From QHXW01 sp035297145 (lineage in GTDB: Bacteria > Acidobacteriota > Terriglobia > Bryobacterales > Bryobacteraceae), in NCBI GenBank assembly GCA_035297145.1, contig DATGZN010000017.1:1-16919 (forward strand): 16,919 nt of DNA, read 5' to 3'. Position numbers and translations under genes: made by a program. A model generated the notes under the pieces. The model had not been told where the DNA came from, made no database searches, and saw only the letters and a program-made list of their open reading frames with translations. How positions within the stretch are numbered: position 1 is the first letter of the stretch; each line of letters begins with the position of its first letter. Shown here piece after piece: positions 1 to 9,934 of the stretch.

Positions 1-1822
1 CGTGCGGTCCGGAAAATAGAGCGGCGTGCCCTTCGGGCAAAAGCCTCCGCAAGCAAGCGTCACGACAGCAATGCGGTCACGCACCTCATGCAAGACAGTG
101 TAGTACTCGTATCGCAATCCCAGATTGAGGGTGAGGTTGGATCGCACCTTGAACGTATCCTGTACATAGGGCATATAATAGGTGCGGCGATTGCCGCCGA
201 GGGTCAACTGCCCGACGAAGCTATAGTCAGCAAGAACGTTGTTCACGAAATCCTGCGGGCTACTGTATGTGAGTGCCCCGTCAGCGATCCCCTCGGACGA
301 ATTGTTTAGGCGATGGCGCTCAACGCCTATCCCCATCTTAATGGTGTGCCGCCCTTTAACTATGCTCAGATCGTCGTAACCGTCAATCGTGGTGCCGACC
401 TCCGTGTCGAGTGAGTTTGTACTAGGGGTATCGAAGCCGGACACGCTCACCCCGACATAGCCGGGCTCACCGTTGGCTGTCGAGAGAGGAGACGTTCCAT
501 CAAAGTAGTGGTGCAAGGCGGAGCGGTTGAATCCCCCTCTGACCTCGTTAACAATCGTCGGCGAGAAGACGTTCGTCAACTGGATAACCAGATTGGACGG
601 GCGTATGAGAGGGTTATCGCGGCCACCCAAGGTGTCCAGCGGTGAGCTGACGTTGGCGTCGTCGATGGAGACGCGGCCGAAGATGGAGGTTCTATCGGTG
701 AAGTTGTGATCCAAACGGAATATCCCGCCATCCTCGCGCCGGGCGTCCAGCCCTATCGAAGTCCATTCGTCGGTCAGGGAATCGAGGTGCGTCTGGCCAA
801 TGGGCCAGGAATCGAGAAAGGGTTTGAGAACGGGCGAGGTCGCCGCCACGAGGTCCCGATACGCGACGTTGGGCACAAACCCAATTATGGTTGAGTGCAG
901 GCGCTGCCGGAGTGCTTCGTAGTCGAGAAAGAAGAAAGTGCGGTTCTTCTTGATTGGGCCGCCCAGGCTGCCGCCGAACTGGTTCAGACGGAACGGCGGG
1001 ACGCTCGGGCCATCGAACGGCGAGCGTGCGTCGACTACATCGTTGCGGAAGAACTCGAAAACGCCGCCGTGAAATGCGTTCGTCCCCGCCTTCGATACGA
1101 TGCTGACTTGGGCCCCGGCCGACCCGCCCTTATCCGCGGTATAGACCGAGGAACTCACGCGGAACTCCGCGATCGATTCCAGCGAAATGGCCAGGCGCAC
1201 ACCCACCTTCTGGCTCTGCTCCTGGACGCCGGTGGCATCGAGTCCATCGAAGGTGTAGTTGCTGTCGTCTATGGCTCGCCCAACGAATCGCAGGTCCCTC
1301 TGGCCGCCGCCCCAAGTTGATGGCGCCCGGGGCGAGCGCCATGAGAACGGCCCAGTCCCGCCCGTTTATGGGGATGCCTTCCACTTGTTGTGATTGGACG
1401 ACGCTTCCGAGCTCGGCGTTGGAGTTTTCGAGCGCCTGCACTGTAGCTTGCACCTCGACTCTCTGTATGGCCGCGCCCACCTCGAGCTGCGCGTTTACGG
1501 TGCGGGTCTGGCCGACTAACAGCGCGATCCCCTTCTGCTCGAAGGTCTTGAATCCATCGTGAGAGATCGTGAGGTCGTAGGTCCCGATTGGCAGGCCGGT
1601 AATGCTGTAAACTCCGGCATCCCCGGTTTCGACCTGCCTTTTGAAACCGGTGGTGGACGAGACGACCTCGACTTGCGAATTCGGAACACTCGCTCCACTA
1701 GTGTCCGTTACCGTACCGTTGAGGTTGGCCTGGGTGGCTTGGCCGTAAACCAGGCAAGTCGACAAGGCGACAAAAGTCATGAAGAACAAGACCATGCGGG
1801 AATGTGCAAGTGAGGTTTTCAT
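1..1822 (-). pseudogene. TonB-dependent receptor (Oar-like), frameshifted, 3' end outside window
   Basis: This is an outer-membrane TonB-dependent receptor of the Oar-like type abundant in Acidobacteria; such proteins import large ligands using TonB/ExbBD energy. The start is ATG at 1822, with GGAGGA at 1838-1833, ten bases upstream. Residues 1-27 form a signal peptide (MKTSLAHSRMVLFFMTFVAL, then STCLVYG). Residues ~30-110 are a carboxypeptidase-regulatory-like beta-sandwich (NLNGTVTDTSGASVPNSQV, GVYSITGLPIGTYDLTI). The plug begins with INGRDWAVLMALAPG. At about residue 170 the frame breaks in a G/C run (1302-1313): restoring one missing base turns RRPEG into GGGQRDLRFVG. From there an uninterrupted frame with codons on positions 1-3 runs to base 1, showing GLDATGVQEQSQKVG, FHGGVFEFFRNDVVDA, KKNRTFFFLDYE and LNLGLRYEYY, all typical of the family. 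About 600 of the usual 1000 or more residues are visible. The gene is either a real pseudogene or carries a one-base sequencing error. Confidence 0.88.
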
Positions 1823-1832
1823 CTCGTATTAG

Positions 1833-1838
1833 TCCTCC
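1833..1838 (-). promoter_or_regulatory. Shine-Dalgarno of the TonB-dependent receptor
   Basis: The minus strand reads GGAGGA ten bases before the ATG at 1822. It fixes the start of the receptor gene and suggests it was once well translated. Confidence 0.7.
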
Positions 1839-2180
1839 AAGCCCGAAGAATGGCGGAGCAGGCGCCAACCGGCATTACCGCTGGAAAAAACGTTCGGCAA
1901 CCCATACTCCCGTCTGGACGCAAGAGTACCTCTTGATTAGCGATGATGCTATGGCAACCGAGGCGCATTGTCAATCAAATTCGAGCACGGCTCGACAATC
2001 TGTCCAATAGGCCGAACCGCCAGTGTGGTGACCGTTTTCTGGCATCTGTCACCGCTCAAAAATGCAGGCTTCGTTCTGGGCGGCGGGGCTCGCGACGGGC
2101 TGCTGTTGGATTGCTTCAATCCAATCGTGCACGGGACAGCGCGGCCCAAGGCAGCATCGAGACCCTTGCCGAACATAAGC
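1839..2180. other. Stretch without recognisable gene between two divergent broken genes
   Basis: Upstream DNA of the TonB receptor (minus) and of the DUF1566 gene (plus). Short frames are open but none shows a signal peptide or a motif I recognise. A perfect 8-bp hairpin, TTGGATTG-CTT-CAATCCAA, lies at 2106-2124 without a T-tract. The true promoter and 5' end of the DUF1566 gene are expected here but cannot be identified, so they may have been lost. Confidence 0.4.
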
Positions 2181-3384
2181 CCGGAATTAGTGAACGCATG
2201 CCGGGCAGGGAACGACTCGGCCTACGTTGCGGCGCCAAAGAGCGCGCCGTTGGTGCCTGCCGCCGACGGTCAGACCGTCTATGATCTGAATCTCAACGTC
2301 ACCTGGCTCGCCGACGGCAATCTGGCCGGCAAGGAAACATTCGGAGTTTCCAACATCAACAAGGATGGGTCGATGGACTAAGCAACGGCGGTCCGATGGG
2401 TCGCTGCGATGAACGCCCTCGACAACGGCGCCGGCTACCTCGGTCACAATAATTGGCAGCTTCCGACCGCTCCGGTCCAAGACCGCAGTTGCGCACGTAC
2501 CGGACGGAACGGCGAGTCGTTCGGGTTCCATTGTTCGGGCAGTGCGCTGGGATCTCTGTACTATAGTTCGCTGGGTCTTCGCGAACCGAACACGGCTGTT
2601 CGCATCCCCACCAATGAGGTTGGCCCGTTCCACGATTTCCAACCCTATTTGTATTGGTCCGCTTCCCGCGGCCGGCGATCCGACGCAAGGATTTGTGAGC
2701 TTTTCGTTCAACACCGGATTTCAAGGGGCCAACGTACCGCTGAATTATCTCTACGTTCTGCCGCTGATCAAGGGCAAGCTGCCCGGCACGCCCCCCGCCA
2801 CCGGCAAAGGACTCGAAGTCAACCCCGGCGGAAAAACCATCTATGACCCGGTCGCCCAAGTCACCTGGCTCGCGGACGCCAATCTGGCTGCCAAACGAAC
2901 ATTCGGTGTTGCAGGCATCAACTCGGATGGTTCGATGGAGCACTCGATGGCGGTTCAATGGATTGCCGCCATGAACAAAGCCGGGCAAGGTCGCGGGTAC
3001 CTCGGTCAAACGAACTGGCAATTGCCTGAGACCGTGTCGCCCGATCCATCCTGTAGCATTGGGAGCAAAGGGACGACCGGATATGACTGTACGGGTAGCC
3101 CAATGGGTGATTTGTTCTATAACCAATTGGGGCTTCGCCGGGGAGAGTCCGTGGTCGCGGCTCCGGACGTCAAGGTCGGGTCCTTCTACAATATTCAGCC
3201 CTATCTCTACTGGGCGTGCGAAGGGGTAAGCGCCACGTCCGCTTGCCTGCCCAATGGACCCGCCGATGGGTTCGAGTGGAATTTCTCCTTCGGAAACGGC
3301 TTCGAGGGCACGAATCTCTTGGCGAACGATTTGTACGTGATTGTGTATTACCCGGGTTCGTCCACCAAGATACCCACGCAGTAA
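1968..3384 (+). pseudogene. Tandem DUF1566-type secreted protein, nonsense and frameshift
   Basis: A two-copy protein of the DUF1566 (Lcl_C-like) type common in acidobacterial secretomes; function unknown. Similarity becomes visible from about 2181. Copy 1 (~2262-2760) and copy 2 (~2826-3350) share the same order of signatures: QTVYDLNLNVTWLADGNLAG / KTIYDPVAQVTWLADANLAA, then AMN...GYLG..NWQLP, a C..TG..G.DC/HC.G block, G.L(Y/F)YxxLGLR, FxxxQPYLYW, and FSF..GFxG(A/T)N. Two lesions break it. TAA at 2379-2381 sits between MD and ATAVRW, where copy 2 has MEHSMAVQW. A one-base insertion in the CCC at about 2663-2670 separates QPYLYWSAS from AAGDPTQGFVSF. Downstream of 2670 the frame is clean to TAA at 3382-3384. 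No signal peptide is visible at the 5' end, so that end may be missing; 1968 is only the first ATG in the frame. Confidence 0.8.
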
Positions 3385-3597
3385 CCACAGTTAATACGTC
3401 TTAACGCCGTCTCGGTTCGCGATCGCTTCCGGGATGGCCGACCACCCATTCCCAATCAGTCGCCGGAGTCTACAGCTCTGCCGATGAAAAGGACCTCTAC
3501 TGAACCGAGTGATAGCTATCGCAACTTAGCCGTCCGACGCTGTCTAACGACAGCCTTGTCAGTCCACTGGTGATGCCGCAATGATGGTGTAGGAGGA
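3385..3597. other. Intergenic region upstream of the histidine kinase
   Basis: No gene is recognisable. The stretch contains a 10-bp palindrome GATAGCTATC at 3511-3520 and an AGGAGG at 3591-3596, too close to the GTG at 3598 to serve it well. I see no convincing promoter or terminator. Confidence 0.35.
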
Positions 3598-6021
<2,424 letters not shown>

Positions 6022-6306
6022 TTTCGTGTCCCTGATTCCTATTCGGTCGTCGAGACAATGCCACGAAAAGTGCGGTTATCGGGAAGAGGGTTTTTCAGTC
6101 GGATCGGTCGGCGACTCGGAAACTAGCCACTAGCGGCCCGGCTTAAGAATCCGGCGTTATCGCACATTGTCGGCAGCTATTTCTTGCCGCGTCCCGAAGA
6201 CTCATGCGCCCGAACCCGACAACCGACTCGCGTCGACTGGCGCAGGTGATTCAGCTCGTGGTACGCTAGGCGGCGCTCATCCCAATCATTTCCCAGGAGC
6301 TGAACG
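6022..6306. other. Intergenic region between kinase and M42 peptidase
   Basis: No supported gene. A reading frame is open from 6167 but its first ~65 codons look random; the peptidase most likely begins at GTG 6307. No clear terminator hairpin follows the kinase. Confidence 0.4.
6295..6299 (+). promoter_or_regulatory. Shine-Dalgarno supporting GTG 6307
   Basis: AGGAG seven bases before GTG 6307. It supports translation beginning on the signal-peptide frame and therefore supports a frameshift shortly downstream. Confidence 0.55.
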
Positions 6307-7210
6307 GTGCGAGTACGGAGCCTGCTCAGGCTGTTTCCCGCGATCCTGTTGGGCGAGCCGCTCGCTGACGGGGCAAGTGCAGCCGACGGACCGCGTGGAG
6401 CGGTTACTCGAGGAGCTCTCGAATGCTTCGGGACCGTCCGGATTTGAAGGGCCGGTGCGCGAGATCGTGGCGCGCGAACTCCGCGGGCAAGGCCTTGAGG
6501 TCTCGACCGACGGACTCGGCTCGGTGATCGGAGTGCTGCGCGGTTCCTCTGGCGGCCCGCGTATTATGCTAGCCGCTCATATGGACGAAGTCGGCGCGAT
6601 GGTCCGCTTCGTCACGCCGGAGGGCATGGTCAAGTTCCAACTCCTGGGTGGGTGGCTCGACCAGGCGCTGGTCGACCAGCGCTGGACCATTCTGACCCGC
6701 AAAGGCCCCTTGACCGCTATCAGCGGACTACGCAGCGTTCACATCACGCCGGCGGACGATCGCAACCGCGTGACGTTGCGCGACGATGTCTTTCTGGATG
6801 TGGGTGCCCGGTCGAAAGACGAGGCCGAAGCGCTCGGCGTCCATGCGGGTGACCCGATCGTTCCTGCGGTCGCGTTCACGGAAATAGCGGATCGCCGCTA
6901 TACAGGAAAGGCCATGGACGACCGCGTGGGTTGCGTGATGCTCCTCGAAACGCTCCGCCGGCTGAAGGAACAGGGCTCCAAGACTCCGAACACCATCTAC
7001 TTCGTGGGCACGGTTCAGGAAGAAGTAGGCCTACGCGGAGCGCATACCGCCGCCCAAGCCATCAAGCCCGACCTCGGCATCTCGTTGGAGGCCGGAATCG
7101 CCGCCGACCACCCGGGCGGTCGGCCCGACTGGGCCCAGGAGCGGCTGGGTGCCGGTCCGGTAGTATATCTTGCGGACGCCGCAATGCTCGTGAATCTGAG
7201 ACTGCGCGAC
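6307..7210 (+). pseudogene. M42-family aminopeptidase, 3'-truncated and probably frameshifted
   Basis: A dinuclear-metal aminopeptidase of family M42 (tetrahedral TET/glutamyl aminopeptidase type). AGGAG at 6295-6299 lies seven bases before GTG 6307, which begins a signal-like peptide (VRVRSLLRLFPAILLG). That segment is one frame off the main body, so an extra base lies at about 6350-6370. The body runs from VERLLEELSNASGPSGFEG. Metal and catalytic residues are present: His and Asp in AAHMDEVGAM, Asp in GKAMDDRVGC, the Glu pair in GTVQEEVGLRG, and Asp in GIAADHPGG. The family sequence stops at AMLVNLRLRD (7210). The last metal-binding His, normally in the following ~60 residues, is gone. The frame then reads through antisense SthA sequence to a chance stop at 7451-7453. 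The product is very probably inactive. If the signal segment is spurious, a start at an internal GTG near 6377 or 6392 is possible. Confidence 0.82.
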
Positions 7211-7879
7211 TCCCACTACGCCGGCTCCAACTACGATGACTTCTTTCGGAAGACCACCCAAGTCGCCAAGGTGATCTGTATCCACAATGCGATGGTTGTC
7301 AAAGGGGATATCAGGGCTGTGCGCCGGCCGGGTACCGCAGGCAACCAGGATCTTATTCCCTTTAACTCTAATCCCTTCGCCTTGAACCTCCACTGTGTGA
7401 GAATCCAGAAACAGCGCGCTACCTTGATAGATGGCAATCTCGTTACGTTTTAGCTGCGCTCGAATTACCTCAGTCTCTCGCGCAATAATGGCCTTGACAC
7501 GGGAGGAGACATTTTCAATAGAAATGTCGACATGACTTCGCGATCCGTTGCCGTACAGGGCGCTTACAGCAAGGCCGCTCAGCTGAAATATAGCCTCACG
7601 CACCGTTTTGCTGGGAATAGTGCCGGTATGTACGCTCACACCTCCGATCATGCCGGTTCGGTCAATTACGGCGACGCGCTTGCGCGCCTTTGCCGCAGCG
7701 ATGGCGCATTTCTGCCCGGCTGGGCCACTCCCGATTACAATAAGGTCGTATTCGGGCGCACTCACCTTGCCGGTCTCAATTCCGGAAATTTCGGCAGTAG
7801 CAATAGGCAATGATGAGTGGTTGACCGGTGTAGCATCTGCTCCCACGCCCTCGAATTCATTAATGATTGTCACCGCCAT
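7211..7879 (-). pseudogene. sthA: SthA-like pyridine nucleotide transhydrogenase, C-terminal half missing
   Basis: N-terminal part of a class-I pyridine nucleotide-disulfide oxidoreductase resembling the soluble Si-specific NAD(P)+ transhydrogenase, an FAD enzyme exchanging NADPH and NAD+. From ATG 7879 there is a ~44-residue leader, then the FAD-binding motif YDLIVIGSGPAGQKCAIAAA. Next comes IGGVSVHTGTIPSKT, which lacks the redox-active Cys pair, as fits SthA rather than lipoamide dehydrogenase. Then ILVACGTRPAHSP and the second Rossmann motif VIVVGAGVVG follow. Native sequence stops at about 7211-7214 (~222 of ~470 residues), so the NAD-binding remainder and dimerisation domain are missing. 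The frame continues antisense through the M42 gene to a chance stop at 7031. The gene lies 28 bases after the TolC fragment on the same strand. Confidence 0.85.
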
Positions 7880-7907
7880 CCTGTCTTACCCTTCATCTTT
7901 CGTTTCA

Positions 7908-8153
7908 TCACCTGGGCGTGAAACCCGTCGCGACGTCCAACGCGGATGTCGCAAGAAGATAATTCAGGTCTGCGCGTAACAGGTTGGCTTGGGCCGAAAC
8001 TTCGCCCGCTTTCACCTTCCAATCTTCAGACAACAGACTTACACCCACAAAGTAGCGGTCGCCGCCGACCCGGCTTGTTTCTTGAGCTTGGGTTAGGGCG
8101 GCGCGAGCGGTCGTCATCATCTCCTTGGCAAGCTCTACGTTGCGATAGCTCAG
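7908..8153 (-). pseudogene. TolC-family outer-membrane efflux protein, C-terminal remnant
   Basis: About 82 codons of the C-terminal hairpin of a TolC-like outer-membrane channel, normally the exit duct of a tripartite efflux pump or type I secretion system. The frame reads SYRNVELAKEMMTTARAALT, then an amphipathic stretch, then EVSAQANLLRADLNYLLATS and ALDVATG to the stop at 7908-7910. This is the family's usual ending. The remaining ~350 N-terminal residues are absent: family similarity ends at about 8150 where another gene fragment starts, and the frame is closed by a stop at 8199-8201. Internal ATGs at 8120 or 8117 could start a short peptide, but I regard this as debris. Confidence 0.7.
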
Positions 8154-8195
8154 GAGTGATGGAGTTACTTGGACACACCAGTCCTGAGATGACTT
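8148..8195 (+). pseudogene. Tyrosine recombinase (integrase) C-terminal fragment
   Basis: The plus strand reads GVMELLGHTSPEMTL, which matches the Box II neighbourhood of phage-type tyrosine recombinases (LLGH followed by S/T, then MTxRY). The frame leaves the family immediately afterwards (FTLPW instead of RYxH), so only ~15 codons remain and the catalytic Tyr is missing. It sits exactly between the truncated TolC fragment and the end of a small minus-strand ORF, suggesting a recombination scar. It is short, so chance resemblance cannot be excluded. Confidence 0.45.
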
Positions 8196-8464
8196 TATTC
8201 ACCCTGCCGTGGAGCTTCATCCGCATAGCGACGAACGGCGGTGCGGGCTTGCGCAACAAGTTCCGGGCTGCGGCTCTCGATGAGGTCGCCGGCTTCGGCG
8301 ATGATATTCTCGAGCACTTCGACGAGCTCCCGGACGCCCGTCTCGCGATCGATGATTTCAGCGGTTGATGGGATAAAGGATGGATTGCTCTCGATTTGCT
8401 TGGCAGCGCGTATGGCGCCGTCGGTGGCCTTGGCTTTGCTCGGGGCGGGAGTCATAGGAAACAA
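8195..8464 (-). CDS. Small hypothetical protein, possibly 3'-truncated
   Basis: I do not recognise this 85-89 residue ORF. It could start at TTG 8464 (AGAGG five bases upstream) or ATG 8455. After an Ala/Lys-rich N-terminus it is strongly helical and acidic (ETGVRELVEVLENIIAEAGD, then LIESRSPELVAQARTAVRRY). There is no signal peptide or membrane segment. Codon use looks like coding DNA up to about YADE. The last residues (APRQGE, stop 8195-8197) abut the integrase fragment, so the natural C-terminus may be lost. It has no evident link to neighbours. Confidence 0.45.
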   Translation of the reverse strand: MFPMTPAPSKAKATDGAIRAAKQIESNPSFIPSTAEIIDRETGVRELVEVLENIIAEAGDLIESRSPELVAQARTAVRRYADEAPRQGE

Positions 8465-8539
8465 TACTGCCTCTGCTGGATTGCAAAAGCAAGCGGTTGC
8501 GGATTGGCCTGTCTTTGGCGAGGAACGGATTCGCGGGGA

Positions 8540-8585
8540 AAAGAAAGGGCTTGAAGTCGTCTGCGTTCATCAGCGACTTCAAGCC
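8540..8585 (-). terminator. Intrinsic terminator of the SNF2-SWIM operon
   Basis: Read on the minus strand, a perfect 12-bp stem GGCTTGAAGTCG / CGACTTCAAGCC (8585-8574 and 8559-8548, 14-base loop) begins seven bases after the TAA at 8595-8593. It is followed by CCTTTCTTTTCC. This stem plus T-rich tail is the classic Rho-independent form and marks the 3' end of the minus-strand transcript. Confidence 0.8.
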
Positions 8586-8592
8586 GAAGATC

Positions 8593-9035
8593 TTATTGCT
8601 TGTCGTAGACGGCGACGGCGGCCACGGGTTTGCCTTGCAGGTCGGTTCCCTTCACGTTGACGGTCAGGGTCTTTCCGTCAGCGGAAGTCTTGCTGTGGGT
8701 GGTCAGGACGACTTTGCCACCTTTGCTGTAGCGCACCTCTCGTTCGTTAGCACCCATCCGCTTACTGAAAACAGCTTCATAGGGTGATTGGATGATCTTG
8801 CCCTCTCCGCCCTGCGCCGGCACCGTATAGTCCGACATGATCGCGCTACCATCCGCGGCGGTTCCGCTGATCGTCACATCGAGGTCGCTGCCGGCCTCGG
8901 CGATCGTCGCCGTTTGCTCCTTGGGCGGTGTGCCGGTCTCGTATTTCGATTTGGCAGTGTTGAGTGCTTTGTGGCACCGCGCCGCAACCGCACAGACACA
9001 GAAATAAAGACTACCCGAGCGTAAGACGGCATCAT
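8593..9035 (-). CDS. Small secreted lipocalin-like protein, apparent N-terminal frameshift
   Basis: A ~147-residue protein of a type I recall as common and uncharacterised in acidobacteria: a signal peptide followed by a single small beta-barrel-like domain. The conserved body runs KALNTAKSKYETGTPPKEQT, then DLDVTISGTAADGSAIMSDY, ANEREVRYSKGGKVVLTTHS, and SADGKTLTVNVKGTDLQGKP to VYDKQ and TAA at 8595-8593. That frame has no start codon at its natural N-terminus. The only good start is ATG 9035 (ATGATG), which overlaps the stop of the SWIM gene and opens a signal-like MMPSYARVVFISVSV one frame away. Adding one base at about 8985-8992 joins the two as ...SVSVAVAARCHKALN. So a single-base deletion has either disabled export of this gene or is a sequence error. 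It is the last gene of the SNF2-SWIM operon. Confidence 0.72.
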
Positions 9036-9931
9036 TTCTTTTTCGAGCCACTGGATTCCCGGCAGGCAGTTGACTGTTTCCGGCGCCTGCTGGCACTGCC
9101 CTGTGCGCGAACCTTGCCCTTTCCACCCGGCACTGCCGGGACCATCTTGCCAGCCCGCGTTTTCGCACGCTTCGGCTCCGCTGGTGTGGTACCAGACAAA
9201 CCCGTATCGGGGCCAGTGCCTTGAGCTATGTCCAATCCAAAAAGAACTGAAAGGTCTTCGCCGCCGAGGACCTTGGTTGCAGCCGGCGCCTTCTTGACAA
9301 GCGGAAACACCTTTCCGGCCCCGGCGATGAGTTCCTTTTCGTCCACTTCATGCAACCGGAAGAGGAGGTCGGGCTGTTGGTCGATCCGGGCGCCGATGCC
9401 GTAGAGCACCGCCGCAACATGCTTGCACATCTCGGCCCAGTCCGGACAACTGCACGAGAGCTTGATCTCATCCGGCGACGGGAAAAGGCCGGTCTTCTGT
9501 CGGCAAACACGTTCCATGACACCCTTGGAGAACCGTCCCTGCAGAAGCTCGATGAGCGAATCAATCGCGCCGGCGCAGTCTTTGCAGATGGATTGCCAGC
9601 GCGCCTTCGTGACCGGGGCAACTTTCACCGCGACTTTGTAAATCTCCGAGCCACTGACCAGAGCTTTGATCTCGCCGGGCGCAATCTGAAGATCGATCAC
9701 CGAACCGTTGCGCACATAGGTCCGGCCGCGCGGCAACCGGTTGGCAAAGTCGCTATAGCGTTCGAGGTTCTCGCACCACGCCTTGCCCCAGAAGGTCTTG
9801 ACGATGGTGCGGCCTTCGACGATCACCGGCGAGACGGGTTGCCCCTTCTTTCTAAGCTTCGCCATCTCGCTTAACGCTTGCCGCCGCCGCTCCGCCACGG
9901 AGACATAGGGTCTCCATCCCCAGTAGTCCAT
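9032..9931 (-). CDS. SWIM zinc-finger protein
   Basis: A 299-residue protein with a SWIM zinc finger, a CxCx(n)CxH fold proposed to bind DNA or protein and known in bacteria as a partner of SNF2-family ATPases. The metal ligands are Cys160, Cys162, Cys169 and His171 in SCSCPDWAEMCKHVAAVLYG. The N-terminal part carries the conserved block FWGKAWCENLERYSDFANRL then PRGRTYVRNGSV, typical of these SWIM proteins. The C-terminal ~65 residues are a low-complexity Lys/Arg/Ser-rich tail ending SGSKKK, suggesting nucleic-acid contact. The gene begins three bases after the SNF2 stop, and its TGA (9034-9032) overlaps the ATGATG of the next gene, so the three are very probably co-transcribed and translationally coupled. 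The frame is intact. Confidence 0.92.
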   Translation of the reverse strand: MDYWGWRPYVSVAERRRQALSEMAKLRKKGQPVSPVIVEGRTIVKTFWGKAWCENLERYSDFANRLPRGRTYVRNGSVIDLQIAPGEIKALVSGSEIYKVAVKVAPVTKARWQSICKDCAGAIDSLIELLQGRFSKGVMERVCRQKTGLFPSPDEIKLSCSCPDWAEMCKHVAAVLYGIGARIDQQPDLLFRLHEVDEKELIAGAGKVFPLVKKAPAATKVLGGEDLSVLFGLDIAQGTGPDTGLSGTTPAEPKRAKTRAGKMVPAVPGGKGKVRAQGSASRRRKQSTACRESSGSKKK

Positions 9932-9934
9932 TGA

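Noticed and set aside
2106..2124. TTGGATTG-CTT-CAATCCAA hairpin as a terminator
   Set aside because: The stem is perfect but short, has no T-tract on either side, and does not follow a complete gene.
2187..3126. Long open frames on the minus strand opposite the DUF1566 gene
   Set aside because: They are shadows of the plus-strand codon pattern: the plus strand shows conserved repeated motifs in two copies and the minus frames show none.
3511..3520. GATAGCTATC palindrome as an operator
   Set aside because: A 10-bp palindrome alone is expected by chance at this scale and nothing else near it looks like a promoter.
7031..7453. Antisense extensions of the M42 and SthA frames as a real fusion protein
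   Set aside because: Each extension is exactly the complement of the other gene and shows no family signature; it is run-through after truncation.
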